From Talaromyces rugulosus (Eukaryota; Ascomycota; Eurotiomycetes; Eurotiales; Trichocomaceae), in assembly GCF_013368755.1 (NCBI RefSeq), contig NC_049564.1:5278001-5342000 (forward strand): DNA of 64,000 nt, read 5' to 3'. The notes below the pieces were generated by a model. The model had not been told where the DNA came from. It was given only the letters and a program-made list of their open reading frames with translations, and did no database searches. A program made the position numbers and the translations under genes. This document shows, in pieces, positions 11,792-24,180 of this stretch. Each line of letters begins with the position of its first letter. The first letter of the stretch is position 1.

Positions 11792-13749
11792 GGTGAGAAA
11801 GAGAGATAGCTTTAGTCTTGTCGATGGACAGGCGGGACAAAGACAGGCTATTATACGGCTTTTATGCCCCTCATAATTCTGCTCTTCATGCCGATTGGCC
11901 GCAGGGGTTTTGACTAGCGGTATCTTTTAGACCCAGGTAGAAACAGTTTGATATTTCAAATACACAACAATGAATAAGAATGACTGATAGCTGATCACCA
12001 TCATTAACAGACAAAGCTGGAGGGTATTACTGAAGCAACCATATGCAACTGCCGGTTTACGGCGTAATGTCAAACCCTTAACACTTATCTGTATATACTA
12101 CTGAGTGAAGTGTCGAGCTCCTCTCATGCTTTCAGCGTCGGGAAATGTTGGTTTCCGATCGCCGATCGCCCGTGGAACACCTTTAGACCAACATGAGCGC
12201 CGCCACGGGCATTTGATTAACCAGTTGTAGCAATCACACCCTGCACCAACAGGTAAGCCAACTAGGTTAGAACCAATAATACGGGAGAGGCGTGGCTGTT
12301 GGGGTTTTATTAGTAGTGGTTGGCAGGTCGGCGACTAAAAGCAGACTTACGATTAGCTGTATAGTAAAATATCGTGTACCAACATACAGCCCCGGTTCAT
12401 AACACCATTTTCAAGCAAGTGAGGGGTCTCAACTAATTCGCCATTAACTGGATACCAACCATTCTAATACCGTAATATCCATGTTAGTCTCATAGAGTGT
12501 GCTGTTAAATCCTCTACTACCAGAGTCAGGACAGTCTAGACCGGGACTATCCACAGGTGCCGGGGAGTTGAACATATAGGTACATGTGGAGAGAAACTAA
12601 AACCACATTGAATCTGTCGTAACTCTTTACTTATTATGTATACCCTTGTAATGGACTATACGATTGTGTTTTTAGCCAGTCCGAGAAGAGTGGTGGTAGA
12701 TATCCAACGCTTACTGAGTGGACTGGAGACACGTAAGAGGGGCGGAGTAGGGTCCCTTACCACCATGTGGCGTACTTGGTATCTTATAGCTTGTAGTAAC
12801 TTTCCATTGGGATGTATTATTTGGATATTTGACGTGGTCTAGAAATCAATTTCCCAAGTGTAGCACTCACATGTAGTTGACAGAGTTGGTTCGGTTAGAA
12901 TATTATTGGGTATACCTATCGTAAAGCGTCTCAAAAATTTCACATGTCATTATGGTGCGTAATTTATCTTTTGGGACTTTCCAGATGCCGGCCATGAATA
13001 CTGAAGTAGGAAATCAGTATCATATCATTTAAATACAAGATGGACCATTCGGAAACTGAATCCAACAATGTCCTTTCCGCGGCTTATCTTATTACCCTGT
13101 TGGTACAAGCATATCAGTCGAAACATCAAGCACAGAATTGATAGAAACCTCTTGCTTCCGCAAAGAATGGTGGGCTACAACTAGCAAATTCTGTCCTTTG
13201 GAACCTATCTTACAGGAAATTATTGGGTTTCAAATAAGCTGAGCTTGTAGTAACAATGCGCCTTACTGGCGGATGATCACCACAATATAAGATGACTGAG
13301 AAAATAATGGAATACTTTAATTCAAAACACCTTGCTTCCCGCCAATATTGGCCAAATATGCAAGAACCTTGGTCTGTCAGCTGACGAACAGTTTGTAAAC
13401 AGATGAATGCAAGCTCTGTCGGAAGGGGCCCGTATTTGCCGGGTCTAAGACCAGGGTTCAACAAATAGGCAAGTCGGAGGCAAAGAGGCATTAAGTTCTT
13501 ATTTCTCATCCTATTGTTATTTAACCGCCACCCCTCACGCTGAATACACTAGTTGACCGTATAAGACTTCATTTGTTTTGGTTCCTCAAGCCTATATACC
13601 TAGATCTACTTGTATAGTGATTTTAGAGACCAGATGGACACTAGTGGCCTCAGAGATCGTCACACGAGGCTGTTTGTATTCACCACGTATGCTGCCCCTA
13701 GAACAACATCTAAATCAACCTGCCCTCTTTCGGAGTTCTTTCTTTTCCG
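11792..13749. other. no recognisable gene
   Basis: About 2 kb without a recognisable coding frame. Two open frames of 68 to 99 codons (12636-12842 plus, 13210-13509 minus) show no family features. Confidence 0.45.
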
Positions 13750-15400
13750 ATGGCTTCACAACCCTCAATATGCTACTTGTCAGCCTCAGAAACTACGAAC
13801 CGACAAGCTAGAGTTCACTCACCATGGCGGCGCTCAGCGTGCGATCGATGCTGTAGCCAAAAATTGCGATGTGCTTGCAAAGGGGACGACGTATCTAGTA
13901 CTTGCATTCGGTACTCACGCATGAATCTAGTCTGCGTCACAGGTTCTGCAAAGTCACCTAAGCGTGTTCGCCGAATGTCCACCCCAGTCGCCTCCACCAT
14001 CGGGGCAGAAATGTTTCAACAAAGCGACAATGTTGACATCAACAAAGTTCAGGATGCAAACAAGACTCGACATGCGACAAGTGATCTTTTAGCGCGCCAG
14101 AACGCAGCGATCCAGCCATTGTATTTGTCCTGGCCATTCAACCGACTGGACGATCAATCGGGCGAAGTGGACGAGGATACACCAGCTCTTTCACATTCAG
14201 AGGACAGAAATATTGTCAAAACTTTAATCTTCGCTTTAGATGCCAATGTCATATCACCTGCTTCTCCTGATAAACTAAATTTACCAACTACCACATTAGC
14301 CACACCCGCCCCTTCTTTATGTCCCATCAGCCTACCACCAGGACCGACATCTGAACTCTTCTGAAATAATATAGGATAAAATATGCTCTCCCGCTCTAGA
14401 CATACTAATACAGCGAATTAGGGCAATCAAATATCAACATACTCCAACATTGATAAAGATTTTAGGACTTTACTAGCAGAGTTACAACAAAACCTTACAA
14501 ACCAATTAGATCTACTCAGAATAAATAGCTGGGATATCAACTGCTGCTTCATCACGCCTACTAGATATGCTGATTCTAATAACAAGGCTTCTTTTAACCC
14601 TTTGACTGTTATACTTAGTAGCACAGCCAAATTCCTAAACATCCTACATTTTTAGAAAACATCTAACCCTAATCCTGCTTCTTCAAGAGACCAAAGAGAC
14701 CAATCCACAGGCTCTATAGACAGCTACAGCAGGCTTGATACTATACTCTCTACAGGCTCCTCTTCAGATTCTCATTCAATTTTAACGCCTATTTCTCAAT
14801 CCTCCTCTAGATTAAACTTCTCAAGAAAAGAGACTACAGAATCCATTCCAACAACAACCAATCCAAGTCCATCCTCACTGCCAATATTTCATCTACTCAC
14901 AGTAGAAAGCTACTACTTGCTTATAGTTTCAATATTTAACACTATATTCAGCAGAATTCTAGCGAATTTAAGTGAACAGCCTAAGGGCTTCAGAGATGCA
15001 GGTGGACGCACTGATTCAACATCAACATTATTAACACCTCCAATCCAGCGGCGTCAACACATGGACGCGAATCTTGCTTTCGCTGGCCACTCACTTCTTT
15101 ACCCCACAACTACGCAACCGACTTCTAGTACAAGTTGTAAAGTACCACCTTGAACCCCTTAAGCAAGCTTTTGGGCTTCCTCAGTCTTATTGTATTTCTA
15201 CAACCTAGTTAGAAGATACCTCAAGCGACACTCCAGATAAAAGCAGTGTTCTAAACCACCAAGAGGCGAGTTCATTGCTACAAACAATCATTAAGGATGA
15301 ATCAGGACTTGGCTGCAGTGGCGGCATGTCAAAGACTACAACATCTCTAATGAATAACTTAAAACAACTGCAGAGAGTACCAAGGAAAAACTTTGTCTAA
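13750..15400 (+). pseudogene. Zn2Cys6 transcription factor relic
   Basis: The N-terminal 204 codons are open and hold a binuclear zinc cluster (CDRCCSQKLRC then STCIRYSRMNLVC). The spacing is correct but the fifth Cys is Tyr (IRY), a TGC to TAC change that should destroy zinc binding. After the TGA at 14362-14364 the C-terminal half continues in other frames: a segment like VESYYLLIVSIFNTIFSRIL, then VVKYHLEPLKQAFGLPQ near 15130-15180, which match the regulatory domain of pathway-specific regulators of the AflR kind in layout. The repeated frame changes and stops mark it as dead. Next to it lies a dead exporter, as in metabolite clusters. Confidence 0.72.
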
Positions 15401-15909
15401 AGATAACAATTAATATCCATTAAAAACATAAGATTTACTAGACACTATAAGAGTTCCATATAACCAAATAAAATTTCATTTAATGGTTACATGTCACCAA
15501 TCCCTGACATATCAATACAGTGTTACTTAGTAAATCTTCTACTATATATATATATATATATGCTTTTATATACTGAGAGTTACATATTGATACACATACA
15601 CTATATTTTAGATAGTTATATGATGTACCTCTTTTATTAAGGGCTATTTTCTAATCATGTATTCACTTCTTCCTATCTGTCTTAGATACATAGAGACAGA
15701 TATTGAATTTTCACCAGAGACACAAGGACAAAAAATAGGCTCCTAATAAAGCAGAATATTCAATATTAGACTCTAATAGATACAGTAACAGTCTTATAGA
15801 AGACCATTATATAAAGCTGAAAAGATGATAAAAAATTGGTGATATAGGCGCACGTCATGTGCATTATTGGCATACCAAAAGAGGAGTTTTACAATTCCTT
15901 ATAGCTAAA
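15401..15909. other. AT-rich spacer
   Basis: Lies between the two convergent relics. Contains a TA microsatellite at about 15543-15560. No gene seen. Confidence 0.5.
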
Positions 15910-17906
15910 TTAACATTGGATCGCAGACACAGCATCCTTCTCATCAAGCGATGCCATCGTCTCCTCGTTCTGGTGTTTGGCATTATTATCATCCACGTTC
16001 CCATTTTCAGTCTGCTTCCCCACTTTGCTGTCTTTCTTCTCTTCCATGCCGTATTCAGTTTCCAGTCCTGTTTGAAGAGGAATTTATTTCTCCCAAATAA
16101 TTATAAGAACATTAATACCCACAAACACAATCAAGATCTACCACATGAGTTGGAGAGCCCCCCAATAGATGCTTACAATCTGGCCTCTCAATGGTTGTGG
16201 GAAAGCCCAAATATAGCTGGCATATGCGTTCTCATACGCATTATTATTACCTCCAAACACAGAAAGCACCTGCAGATCCATAACACGCTCGTTAAGGAGC
16301 TTCAAGAAACAGTTATTAAATATAGCTAATAGGACAGCCACACCCCATATACTACCAAAAGAGCGCATAATTAACCGGAAAGCTGTGACTTAAACTTGAT
16401 AGGATTCCAGTAGTTAAGCCCATACAGCTGGAAGTAGCATATTCAAAACAAGTCCACCACCCAATGCTGAGATTGCTTGATAGGTGACAATCACCACCAA
16501 CAAGAAGTTCTAGTCCAACATAGAGAACAGACCTAAACCAAGAACGCTAAAAGAAAATCCTACCAAGTGTATAGGATTGTACTTTGTACGTTTTGTTGAC
16601 AGCAGCACTGCCATACTAGATCCTGCAATAGCAAAAAGCACAGCTAGAAGAAGGAGGACACCAGACCAAACAGCAGATTTTCGAAGTACAGCCTGAAAGT
16701 ATACAGGGAGAAAGAACAGTACCCAGTATAGCAATAGAGAAAGAAAAAAAAGTCGCAGCAAAAATGATAACAGCAGTACGGCTCTTGAATAGCTTAGATA
16801 GAATCACTGGCTCTTGGACCTTTTCTTCATACCACATGAAGAGCACAAATCTGGCAACACCGATGATCAAGGGAGATATAATCCGACCGCTAGACCAGGG
16901 TAGAGTAATGCCTCCATAGGTTACGTTATGGCATAGAGGATTGATATGGTTGATCCAATGAGGATAAGATTACCAACATAGTCGATCTATATGAGTTCTG
17001 AAGAGGCGACTGGCTTTGATTATAGTGACCATGAAGAAAGGGAAATATCATAATCATTGTGGTGCCACTGATCTATAGTGTATCACTGAAATAAGCGGTT
17101 TTCATTTCTTATAAGGAGAGAGTTTCAACTTGCCAGTAAATTGATCCATAAAACCCAACACCACAATGTCCTAGCTACTATTCGACCTCTAATCCAAAGA
17201 TCTATAGATATACCAACTGTATAGACTATGAGAATTAAAGCCACATAATTACCTCTTTGCCTTAGTGGGATGAGATCTGACATAATAATGTCGATAATAA
17301 TATAGATGCCTCCAGCGCCAATACCTTGTATTGCTCTACCTGTGATGAGCATGGCTTCATTATTGTCCCCTCCAGCGATCCTACTACTTAGAGTAAAGAA
17401 TGAAACAATAATTAAGGTAATCCATCTTCATCTGTAGATATTGGCCAGTTAACCAAATAGCGATTGAATAGCGGCTCTAGCAAAAGCTGTTAATCTCCAG
17501 TATATCAGTGGCTCACAGTAAGCGCATAACAAAGGGAAATGACCAACCCTGTCAAAAAGAAAACATTTGTAATCTAGACGAAGTCTGCACCTAATTTTAG
17601 CTTAGCAGAGATCTGGGGCAAAACAGTGGTGACTATAGTGTTCTCAAATACACTTAAAAAACCAATTATGGCACATATAAAGATGATAGCCCAAAAGCAC
17701 CCAGTGGGTTTAAAACCGATTGGCTTCACCGATTCTTCTGTAGCAACATCATCAGAGCTAGATTCAGAAATTGCGCCTGATGCGTGTTCCTTAGATGGCT
17801 TTTCTTGCTCCAGCGTAGTCGTGCTGGCAAATTTTGACTGCAGTACTGAGCATTGGTGATAAAATAAAAATAAAAAAGCTACATGTAATGTACCCTGCAG
17901 CAGCAT
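15910..17906 (-). pseudogene. MFS drug/metabolite exporter relic (DHA2-like, 14-helix type)
   Basis: Minus-strand fragments follow the order of a fungal MFS exporter. They are an acidic N-terminus followed by helix 1 (IGFLSVFENTIVTTVLPQIS), then motif-A and antiporter-motif parts (LITGRAIQGIGAGGIYIIID), KYNPIHLVGFSFSVLGLGLF, and a tail with MRSFGSIWGVAVLLAIFNN and the charged C-terminus TGLETEYGMEEKK ending at 15910. Many TAA/TAG codons and frame changes interrupt it, and the damaged centre is AT-biased, consistent with RIP. Intact relatives export toxins or drugs by proton antiport in the plasma membrane. Its place beside the dead Zn2Cys6 regulator suggests a former cluster exporter. Confidence 0.75.
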
Positions 17907-18783
17907 CCTAAAAAAAATGTCTAGGTACTGAATTGTCTATTTTCATTGTCATTCATCTATTTTATCTCTCAATCGATCTCGGTTTAAACATTAGCCCGAG
18001 TAGGATTCCAATATACTCCCAAAGAGGCAAAAGGCATCCGAATTACGCCGCTTCTGAGCGTTACTACGGCGGACAGTTAGAAAGATTTGGACAAAATTCG
18101 GTATTATTAATGTTATATAGGTCTATATATTTTTTATTTTAAGTTATGTATCTCTTATATATTTATATATTAAATTGTACAAGAAAATAGACATAGGATT
18201 CTGAATTAGGATTCCGAGTAAATCAGATAGCAGTAAAGGGATCTCTGTAGAAAGACTACCAAGAAGAATTTAATAGTAATAATTTGTATAGTTTTACTGT
18301 GGTCTATAATTGTATGATGGAAACTGGTCTGGCTTCACTATAAGGCTGAAAGGACTTTTGAGTGGTACATGTATGTTTGTGAGCGACGGAAAGCCAACAT
18401 TTGGAGGATAACATTGGAGCCAATATGAGTTTAAGCATATAGCCACGAAGATGGTAGACAGTTAACATACACTGTTTCCAATATACCAGGCCGCATGCTT
18501 CCATTGATAGCTTTTGAAGTTAAAAAGTCAATTTTCAATGTACATAAGAGCGTTTCTACTAGAGAAAAAAGAAGCATTTGAGATTGACTCAATCGCAGGA
18601 AAACTTATAATCACATATTTCATGTTGATGGTACTTGTTACGATAAAAATCGTGGACTAACTTTACTTTAGCAACTTCATGATTTTAACCAGACCCCCTC
18701 TATGTCATCAACTGTGCTGTATATCGGAGATCCTCATCTGTCTCCGTCCTATAATTCTCCAAGCTCCACATATACTCAGCCGA
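17907..18783. other. no recognisable gene
   Basis: Mixed spacer with an AT-rich core around 18110-18180. No family recognised on either strand. Confidence 0.4.
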
Positions 18784-19560
18784 CTAGACCTTTACTACCT
18801 CTAGCCTCTGGCTCCTAACCGAGATGCGAATAACTTCTCTATGGCAGCCCCAAGACGCGCCCTTCTTCTGGAACTCATCGTCTAGCAGGTTATCTTCAAG
18901 TACTTCGTCTACTGTTGTCAACCACCACTTGCCATTAATAGGCCCAATCGCTGCTTGGCTATTACTGAATTCATTCCCATTAAGAGTCCTTGTTTCGCCT
19001 TGAGTCAGGGCAAGACCAATAGCTCTTAGAGGTGCTAAGCCTAGTGGACCGATTGACATAAGCGTTTCCTGCATAGTGATTTGATATATGGGAGATTAAG
19101 ATATAATCTCCTTGGTCGCGCTTGCTTCATTTTGTTTGCTTTCAACAGGCTGCACCACAGCTTGCAGCTGAATGGTAGCTAGCCCAGAAACCTTGGCCGC
19201 AATGTAAGGAACGGATTGCTATTTCAATGATATATCACTTGAGCATTGAGGCAATTAGGGAGATGAAGAGGCAGAGGCTAATTTATTAACCGAAAGAGAT
19301 CGTCTAACGTATTGCTTTGCTTTTTATTATATTCGTATGTAAGAGTTAGACCTTATCTAGATGTAAATTCATAAAAAATTCTTACGACATTGAACTTTCC
19401 CTTCAATGTAGACACAGTCATATCTCGTGGGACCGCCATAACGTAAAATTCATTAGTGGTGATATAGCTGGGGAGATAAAAGCTCAGATGGCCAACATTC
19501 TCTGGTAGCCAGAATAAGGCCACGGGGTCATGGAAGTTATTGTCGATGTGATCTCATATT
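18784..19560 (-). pseudogene. unidentified protein relic
   Basis: Three protein-like blocks lie in order on the minus strand: LFWLPENVGHLSFYLPSYIT with FYVMAVPRDMTVSTLKGKF (about 19540-19390), VPYIAAKVSGLATIQLQAVV (about 19215-19100), and a 96-codon block (19074-18784) containing GPINGKWWLTTVDEVLEDN. TAA stops and an unresolved junction separate them. I do not recognise the family. The blocks have normal amino-acid composition, so this is probably a real broken gene and not chance frames. Confidence 0.4.
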
Positions 19561-19982
19561 ATCCTATCGAAGTCTTGGTATGTAGAAATATAATTCCAAA
19601 ACTATAACTAGCGTTTACTCGGAAGCGAAAGTCCAGTGGGAAATTTTAACCTCTGAACTAGGGAAAGGGATAATGGAATCTCCGAAATTAGAGAAACAAT
19701 CCGTCGAGATCATCAAATTATCGTTCAACAGCCAAGTATCGGGGGGCCGGAAAGCCGTGCACGCACCGAGTGTCAGGTCCCCGCTGATGGCTATTCATAT
19801 ACTTTTGAGGTTGATGAAAATATAGAAGTTCTCTAATATTGAAGGTAAGATATCTGTCTACTCCTCAGTCTACCCTTGGTGGGTGTAAATTCTTATTTCG
19901 AAACCATTGTAATCTCGGAGCATAATGACAATGACAAAACTCCAAAAACAGAGAGCTGTCATCCAAGCCAGATCATCCTAAC

Positions 19983-20420
19983 ATGACTGGCACCCTGCCT
20001 CTACTCATCTCGCACAATTTTCCTATTCCCGCATCCTTGACACCGCATTACGTCTTAGCACGTGTACTAACCGTTGCACTTAACCCAACGGACTAAAAAA
20101 TGCCTCTCTATCTGCCGACGCCCCGCACGACCACTGGGTGTGACTTCTGTGGTGTCGTGGTGCTCCCCTGGTGCTCCCCTGAACAAGAGGCCGGGTTCCC
20201 GGTAGGAACGCGAGTGTGCGGGACCACATTCGCGTACAATGAATTGAGACCTCTAGATGTTGAATTCTCACAGTATACGCTAGGCGATGCGCGGCTAATG
20301 CTTAAAGTGCCGTTATCCTAGACCGATCTAGAGGCTGCAGCACTTGGAGGAGTGCGCTGGAGAAATATTACTCTGTCAATGTGGGATGATAAGAAGACCA
20401 AAGTGGCTGCTTCTGGCTAA
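19983..20420 (+). pseudogene. zinc-binding dehydrogenase / trans-acting enoyl reductase relic
   Basis: The frame from ATG 19983 reads like the N-terminal half of a medium-chain dehydrogenase/reductase of the trans-enoyl reductase type that serves reducing polyketide synthases. It has VLARVLTVALNPTD, then a stop (TAA 20094-20096) where the family has Trp, then GCDFCGVVV, FPVGTRVCG, a stop at 20319-20321 and DLEAAALGGVRW with LSMWD. The NADP-binding half is missing after about 20420. A short tandem duplication (two copies of an 11-mer, about 20159-20180) lies inside. Trp-to-TAA fits RIP-type transitions. Intact homologues reduce enoyl intermediates during polyketide assembly. No polyketide synthase is present in the window. 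Confidence 0.7.
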
Positions 20421-20533
20421 ATGTAAGAACTTTTTTCTAGTACTATGACCGCTGGTTCGAAGTTCCTGTGGCGTCCTCTACTATTCTTTCGAGCCTGATG
20501 TAGAACAGGAGAATGAGCCTACCGGGTACTGGT

Positions 20534-20965
20534 TCAGGATGTATTGCCATTCCAAAACTCCCAATGCCGAAACAACTGACTTTTATTGGACAGAACAGCC
20601 AGTCTGTCCGCGAAGTCACCACGTTGAACGCAATAGATCAAGAAAAGTATATTGGCTGCAAGAATAGCGCTTTTGTCACTTGCCGAGATTGAGCCTTTCT
20701 GAGTCAACTCGATCATACATCTTAGCGATGCGGCACGCTGCCGTAGAGCCGAATTCCGCCGTTTTAGCACTGCATATTGGTCACCTGTCGAGCCGGCTTT
20801 GGCATATTCGGTCGTGAGCCAGTAAACGGCTGCAAGGGCATTGCTGGCATGCCATACCACAGGCTGGATTTGCGATGCCAGTGGGATGTGTTGGTGCCAC
20901 AGGTCATTGTTGGACTAATCAAAAGCGCATGTGATGACATGGGCTCGAAAGTAGTGGCTCAACTC
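20534..20965 (-). pseudogene. fungal-specific transcription factor domain fragment
   Basis: The minus strand carries ELSHYFRAHVITCAF, a TGA, then VVWHASNALAAVYWL and ILAANILFLIYCVQRGDFAD. This pattern (an H-A-x-x-A-L-A helix followed by a helix rich in small and hydrophobic residues) is typical of the C-terminal regulatory domain of Zn2Cys6 proteins (the PF11951-like group). No zinc cluster is present, one stop is visible, and the fragment ends at 20534. It is a broken gene end, the second dead regulator within 8 kb. Confidence 0.55.
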
Positions 20966-21730
20966 CAGCTCTGCAGAGCTCGGCGTGAGCTGTGCTGGGG
21001 CGGATGAATACAGCTGACGGTCGAGTTGGAAGGCCGAGCGCCAGTTTCAAATGGCCGTCTCGTACGCCAAAGGACCCGGTGCAAGCCTGGGCTGTGCGCA
21101 TACACTGGACACAGGCTGATTTAATCTCGTCGCATTTTAGGCGTCTCTTTCTTTGAAGATGTTAATACGCTTCCTATTATATTTCGACTACGCTTAGAAG
21201 ATAAAAGGATTGGGGGTTATTCAGGTGAAACAGCCCGTTCTCACCTTGGGAGCGGTTTCGGCGCGTAAGTAGTCTCTGCGGAATGGCGTGTATGTATATC
21301 TGCAGGCTGTTGCATGGCGTGAGCGCCTTGGGGTTGTAGATGCTGCACGCCTGCTACCCGATAACCTTGTTGTCACGGCTTTTCGCTAGTCGGGTAAGCG
21401 TCGTTTATATATATATATATGGGGGCCATTCCTGCTGCCCAGGTTGCCCTTGCTGGCTTGCTACATGTAGCTGAGGCAAGCCTCTAGGGGCGGGTCGTTG
21501 AACGCCTAGTGCCCGCCGAATGATCCGCCAAGCGCCTCATTTGTCCGATTCTGGTGTCTGCACCCTCGCTAGTCGTAGTTGCCGGGGTGTACAGGCATCT
21601 TTTAGGCTGAAAGACGGGTCGAATGAAGAGTCTGGAAGGATATGAGCCTGGGCAAGAATGCCCCCACGACCCTAGCAATCACGCTGGACATATGCTAGGT
21701 AGTAGTAGGTACACAAGCCGGCCCGCGGGC
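20966..21730. other. no recognisable gene; upstream region of the glycosidase
   Basis: Relatively GC-rich, with a short TA run near 21405-21420. No coding family recognised. Confidence 0.4.
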
Positions 21731-21758
21731 GGGATGCGGGATGCGGGATGCGGGATAC
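21731..21758. repeat. 7-bp tandem repeat, four copies
   Basis: Four consecutive copies of GGGATGC, the last with one change. The repeat creates spurious in-frame ATGs upstream of the glycosidase. Confidence 0.85.
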
Positions 21759-21914
21759 GGAGTGCCATTTTGTGGGATTAAAAAAAAAGAAGAAAAGGGT
21801 GAAATATTTAATAGTATAATCTTTAACGAAGGCTCTGGGCTAAAAATCTATGTAATTGTCTCGGACAAGACTAAGCATATTGCTTCTCAATTTAAGCCAG
21901 ATTTGATCGATACA

Positions 21915-23483
21915 ATGTGGGTACAATTTATCCCGTTTCTCTTTGCGCTGTGGGCGGCTTTAGTGACTGCAAACATCACTACCTATCCACCGCCATCCAT
22001 ATACGGAGTATCTTCAGTATATGAACTTTCGGTCAATGGTGTACCGGTTCCTGCAGTTGCCTACCCTGGCTACGACTATGCTCAATTATCTATGGATGAA
22101 GACCAAAACACCAAGTTTGCAGTCACCATAAAAAACGGGACAGCCATTGATTCTTATTCCATCACCCCTAAGAGCTTGGACATCAAAGCCTCAGTCAGCG
22201 GCGATACACTAAGCTTTTCGGTTACGAAAGCTTATTATCTCATCCTTAAAGTCAATGGTCAGAAGGAGTTTGTGATTGTCGCGGATCCCAACGAAACAGA
22301 CGTTCCACCCTCGTCCGGTCAGGGAATCTATAACGTCATGGATTATCAGGCCGACAACACCGGCACATCGCTTACTAGCGGAGTCCAAGATGCTCTTAAT
22401 GCCGCTGGTAAGGCTTCCGGAGGGATTGTTTACGTGCCTAAAGGTATCTTTCTCGTTGGGAATATCATTATACCTAGTCGGACATCTCTTTATCTGGCTG
22501 GAGGATCAGTCCTCCGTTTTACCGGCAATCCTGCAGACTACAACCAGTTATATAACAAGCCCGGCTTGGGTCCAGGAACTTGGTGGATCCAAACGGCTAT
22601 CAACTCGACTGATTGTAAAATTTACGGTCGGGGGACCATCGACGCCAACGGCTATGGGTACCAGCAGGGCAAACACGTTGCCCAAGTCATCGTTCCTGTA
22701 GGCACAAAGCGGTTTATCGCTGATGGTCCACTTATCAGAGAGAGTTCTTTCTGGACCATCGTACCCACCCAAAGCGAGGATGTGCAACTCCTTAATTTGA
22801 AGATTCTAAACCGCTTGGACATGGTGCAAAACGACGGTATTGATGCCGTGGAGTGCAAGGGTGTAGAGACTCGCCGTGTCATCGCAATCGCCAATGACGA
22901 CAGCTTCTCAGCCAAAACTTGGCCGTACGACGCTGATGATATTTTTTCTGCCTACCCCTACAGTCCACTTCCTCAAAGCAATATTTCGTTCACCGATTGC
23001 GTAGCCTGGACTCACTGTTATGGCTTCAAAGTGGGCCAGGGTGTCTACCAATACCAAGAAAACATAGTTTTTGAGGACGGTACTGTCTATAAAGGGGCAG
23101 TTGGTATTGGAATTGATCACAAGTACGGAGATGGAGTCGCCCGCAACGTTACGTGGAGGAATATTGTCATCGAGGGTCTTGGCTATACCAACTTGCCAGG
23201 CGTCAGCACTTGGCTAGCCATCCTGGTCGAGCTAGATGGCAAAAGCGTCGGTCCAATTGAGAATCTACTTATGGAAGATATTCGAATCTACGATCTCGGT
23301 AAAACATCGGCTCCAATTAAGGGTTACAACTCATCTGTGCTGGTTACCAACACCAACTTGAATAACATCTACCTAAATGACGACACGACACCTACGACCA
23401 ATATGTCTGCTCTAAAAATACTCCATATGCATACTTTAGACACTACTCTTACTGCGACTTCTAGTAGTGCACTTACTGGATAG
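21915..23483 (+). CDS. secreted pectin-lyase-fold glycoside hydrolase (GH28-related)
   Basis: A single-exon frame of 522 residues starting at ATG 21915. The open frame runs upstream to a repeat-derived ATG at 21741, but starting at 21915 puts a signal peptide at the N-terminus (MWVQFIPFLFALWAALVTA), so this start is preferred. Residues of about 25-125 form a beta-sandwich-like N-terminal domain. The rest is a right-handed parallel beta-helix with GIYNVMDYQADNTG, NDGIDAVEC, ANDDSFSAKTW, CYGFKVGQG and VGIGIDHKYG, the Asp-rich strands that carry catalysis in polygalacturonase-like enzymes. It probably cleaves a plant or microbial polysaccharide outside the cell; the substrate is not readable. 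Several N-x-S/T sites are present. It is intact among dead neighbours. Confidence 0.85.
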   Translation: MWVQFIPFLFALWAALVTANITTYPPPSIYGVSSVYELSVNGVPVPAVAYPGYDYAQLSMDEDQNTKFAVTIKNGTAIDSYSITPKSLDIKASVSGDTLSFSVTKAYYLILKVNGQKEFVIVADPNETDVPPSSGQGIYNVMDYQADNTGTSLTSGVQDALNAAGKASGGIVYVPKGIFLVGNIIIPSRTSLYLAGGSVLRFTGNPADYNQLYNKPGLGPGTWWIQTAINSTDCKIYGRGTIDANGYGYQQGKHVAQVIVPVGTKRFIADGPLIRESSFWTIVPTQSEDVQLLNLKILNRLDMVQNDGIDAVECKGVETRRVIAIANDDSFSAKTWPYDADDIFSAYPYSPLPQSNISFTDCVAWTHCYGFKVGQGVYQYQENIVFEDGTVYKGAVGIGIDHKYGDGVARNVTWRNIVIEGLGYTNLPGVSTWLAILVELDGKSVGPIENLLMEDIRIYDLGKTSAPIKGYNSSVLVTNTNLNNIYLNDDTTPTTNMSALKILHMHTLDTTLTATSSSALTG

Positions 23484-23689
23484 ATATCCACCACTAAAAT
23501 CAGATTTACCTTATAAAATAAATATTGTTTAAAAGAGTATTTACTAGATATTTATATGAGAACGATGGCACCACCAGCGCCGGCACCTACTGCTCGAACC
23601 TAGGGCTATACCAGTTTCTTAAAGGAATAGGACAACAATTCTAAGCTAAATTATGGTTCAATATAGCAAACATTTATATATGTATTGTC

Positions 23690-23928
23690 TGTGAGAACCG
23701 GTGCACCTTGCAGGCCACACTACCATGGCCACACGGCACACCAACCTCACAGGAGGCACATGGGACAACCCTAGATTGAACCATGGAACCATAGGAGTAA
23801 CAGGACAGAGAATTATCTTCGCACAAGCGGTTAAGAACTGAAGGAGATCAGTAATCAGTTTGATTCTATAGCTACCTATAGCTTTACACGAGAGAATCCA
23901 TTTGCTTGCCCTCTAAAACACTTCCTCA
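23690..23928 (+). mobile_element. solo LTR, degraded
   Basis: Begins TGTGAG and ends near CCTCA. Its 3' half (GATCAGTAATCAGTTTGA and the following TAGCTTTAC block) matches the LTR at 45137-45347 in order and spacing. No coding sequence lies beside it and no target duplication is visible. Confidence 0.55.
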
Positions 23929-24180
23929 GTTATTTATTTATTTATTATAAGATTACTACTAATAATATTATATTAATAAATAAAATATAAGATTTACTAG
24001 CCTAGTTCTACGATTTAATATTAAAACACCGTACTTTAAGTTATATAGTAAACTAATACCAGTTAACTAACTTAACTTATAAAGCTCATGAAATCTAAAA
24101 ACTTTTCAAAAGCCTTACGAGCTTTAGGAGTCTTTTAATGATTTTTTCTATAAATCAAGTAGAGGCTATTCTTTTAGCGG
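23929..24180. other. AT-rich spacer
   Basis: Strongly AT-rich, including TTTA repeats at about 23930-23950. No gene seen. Confidence 0.5.

Noticed and set aside
21741..21914. A 58-residue N-terminal extension of the glycosidase
   Set aside because: It starts inside a 7-bp tandem repeat and would bury the signal peptide; the ATG at 21915 is preferred.
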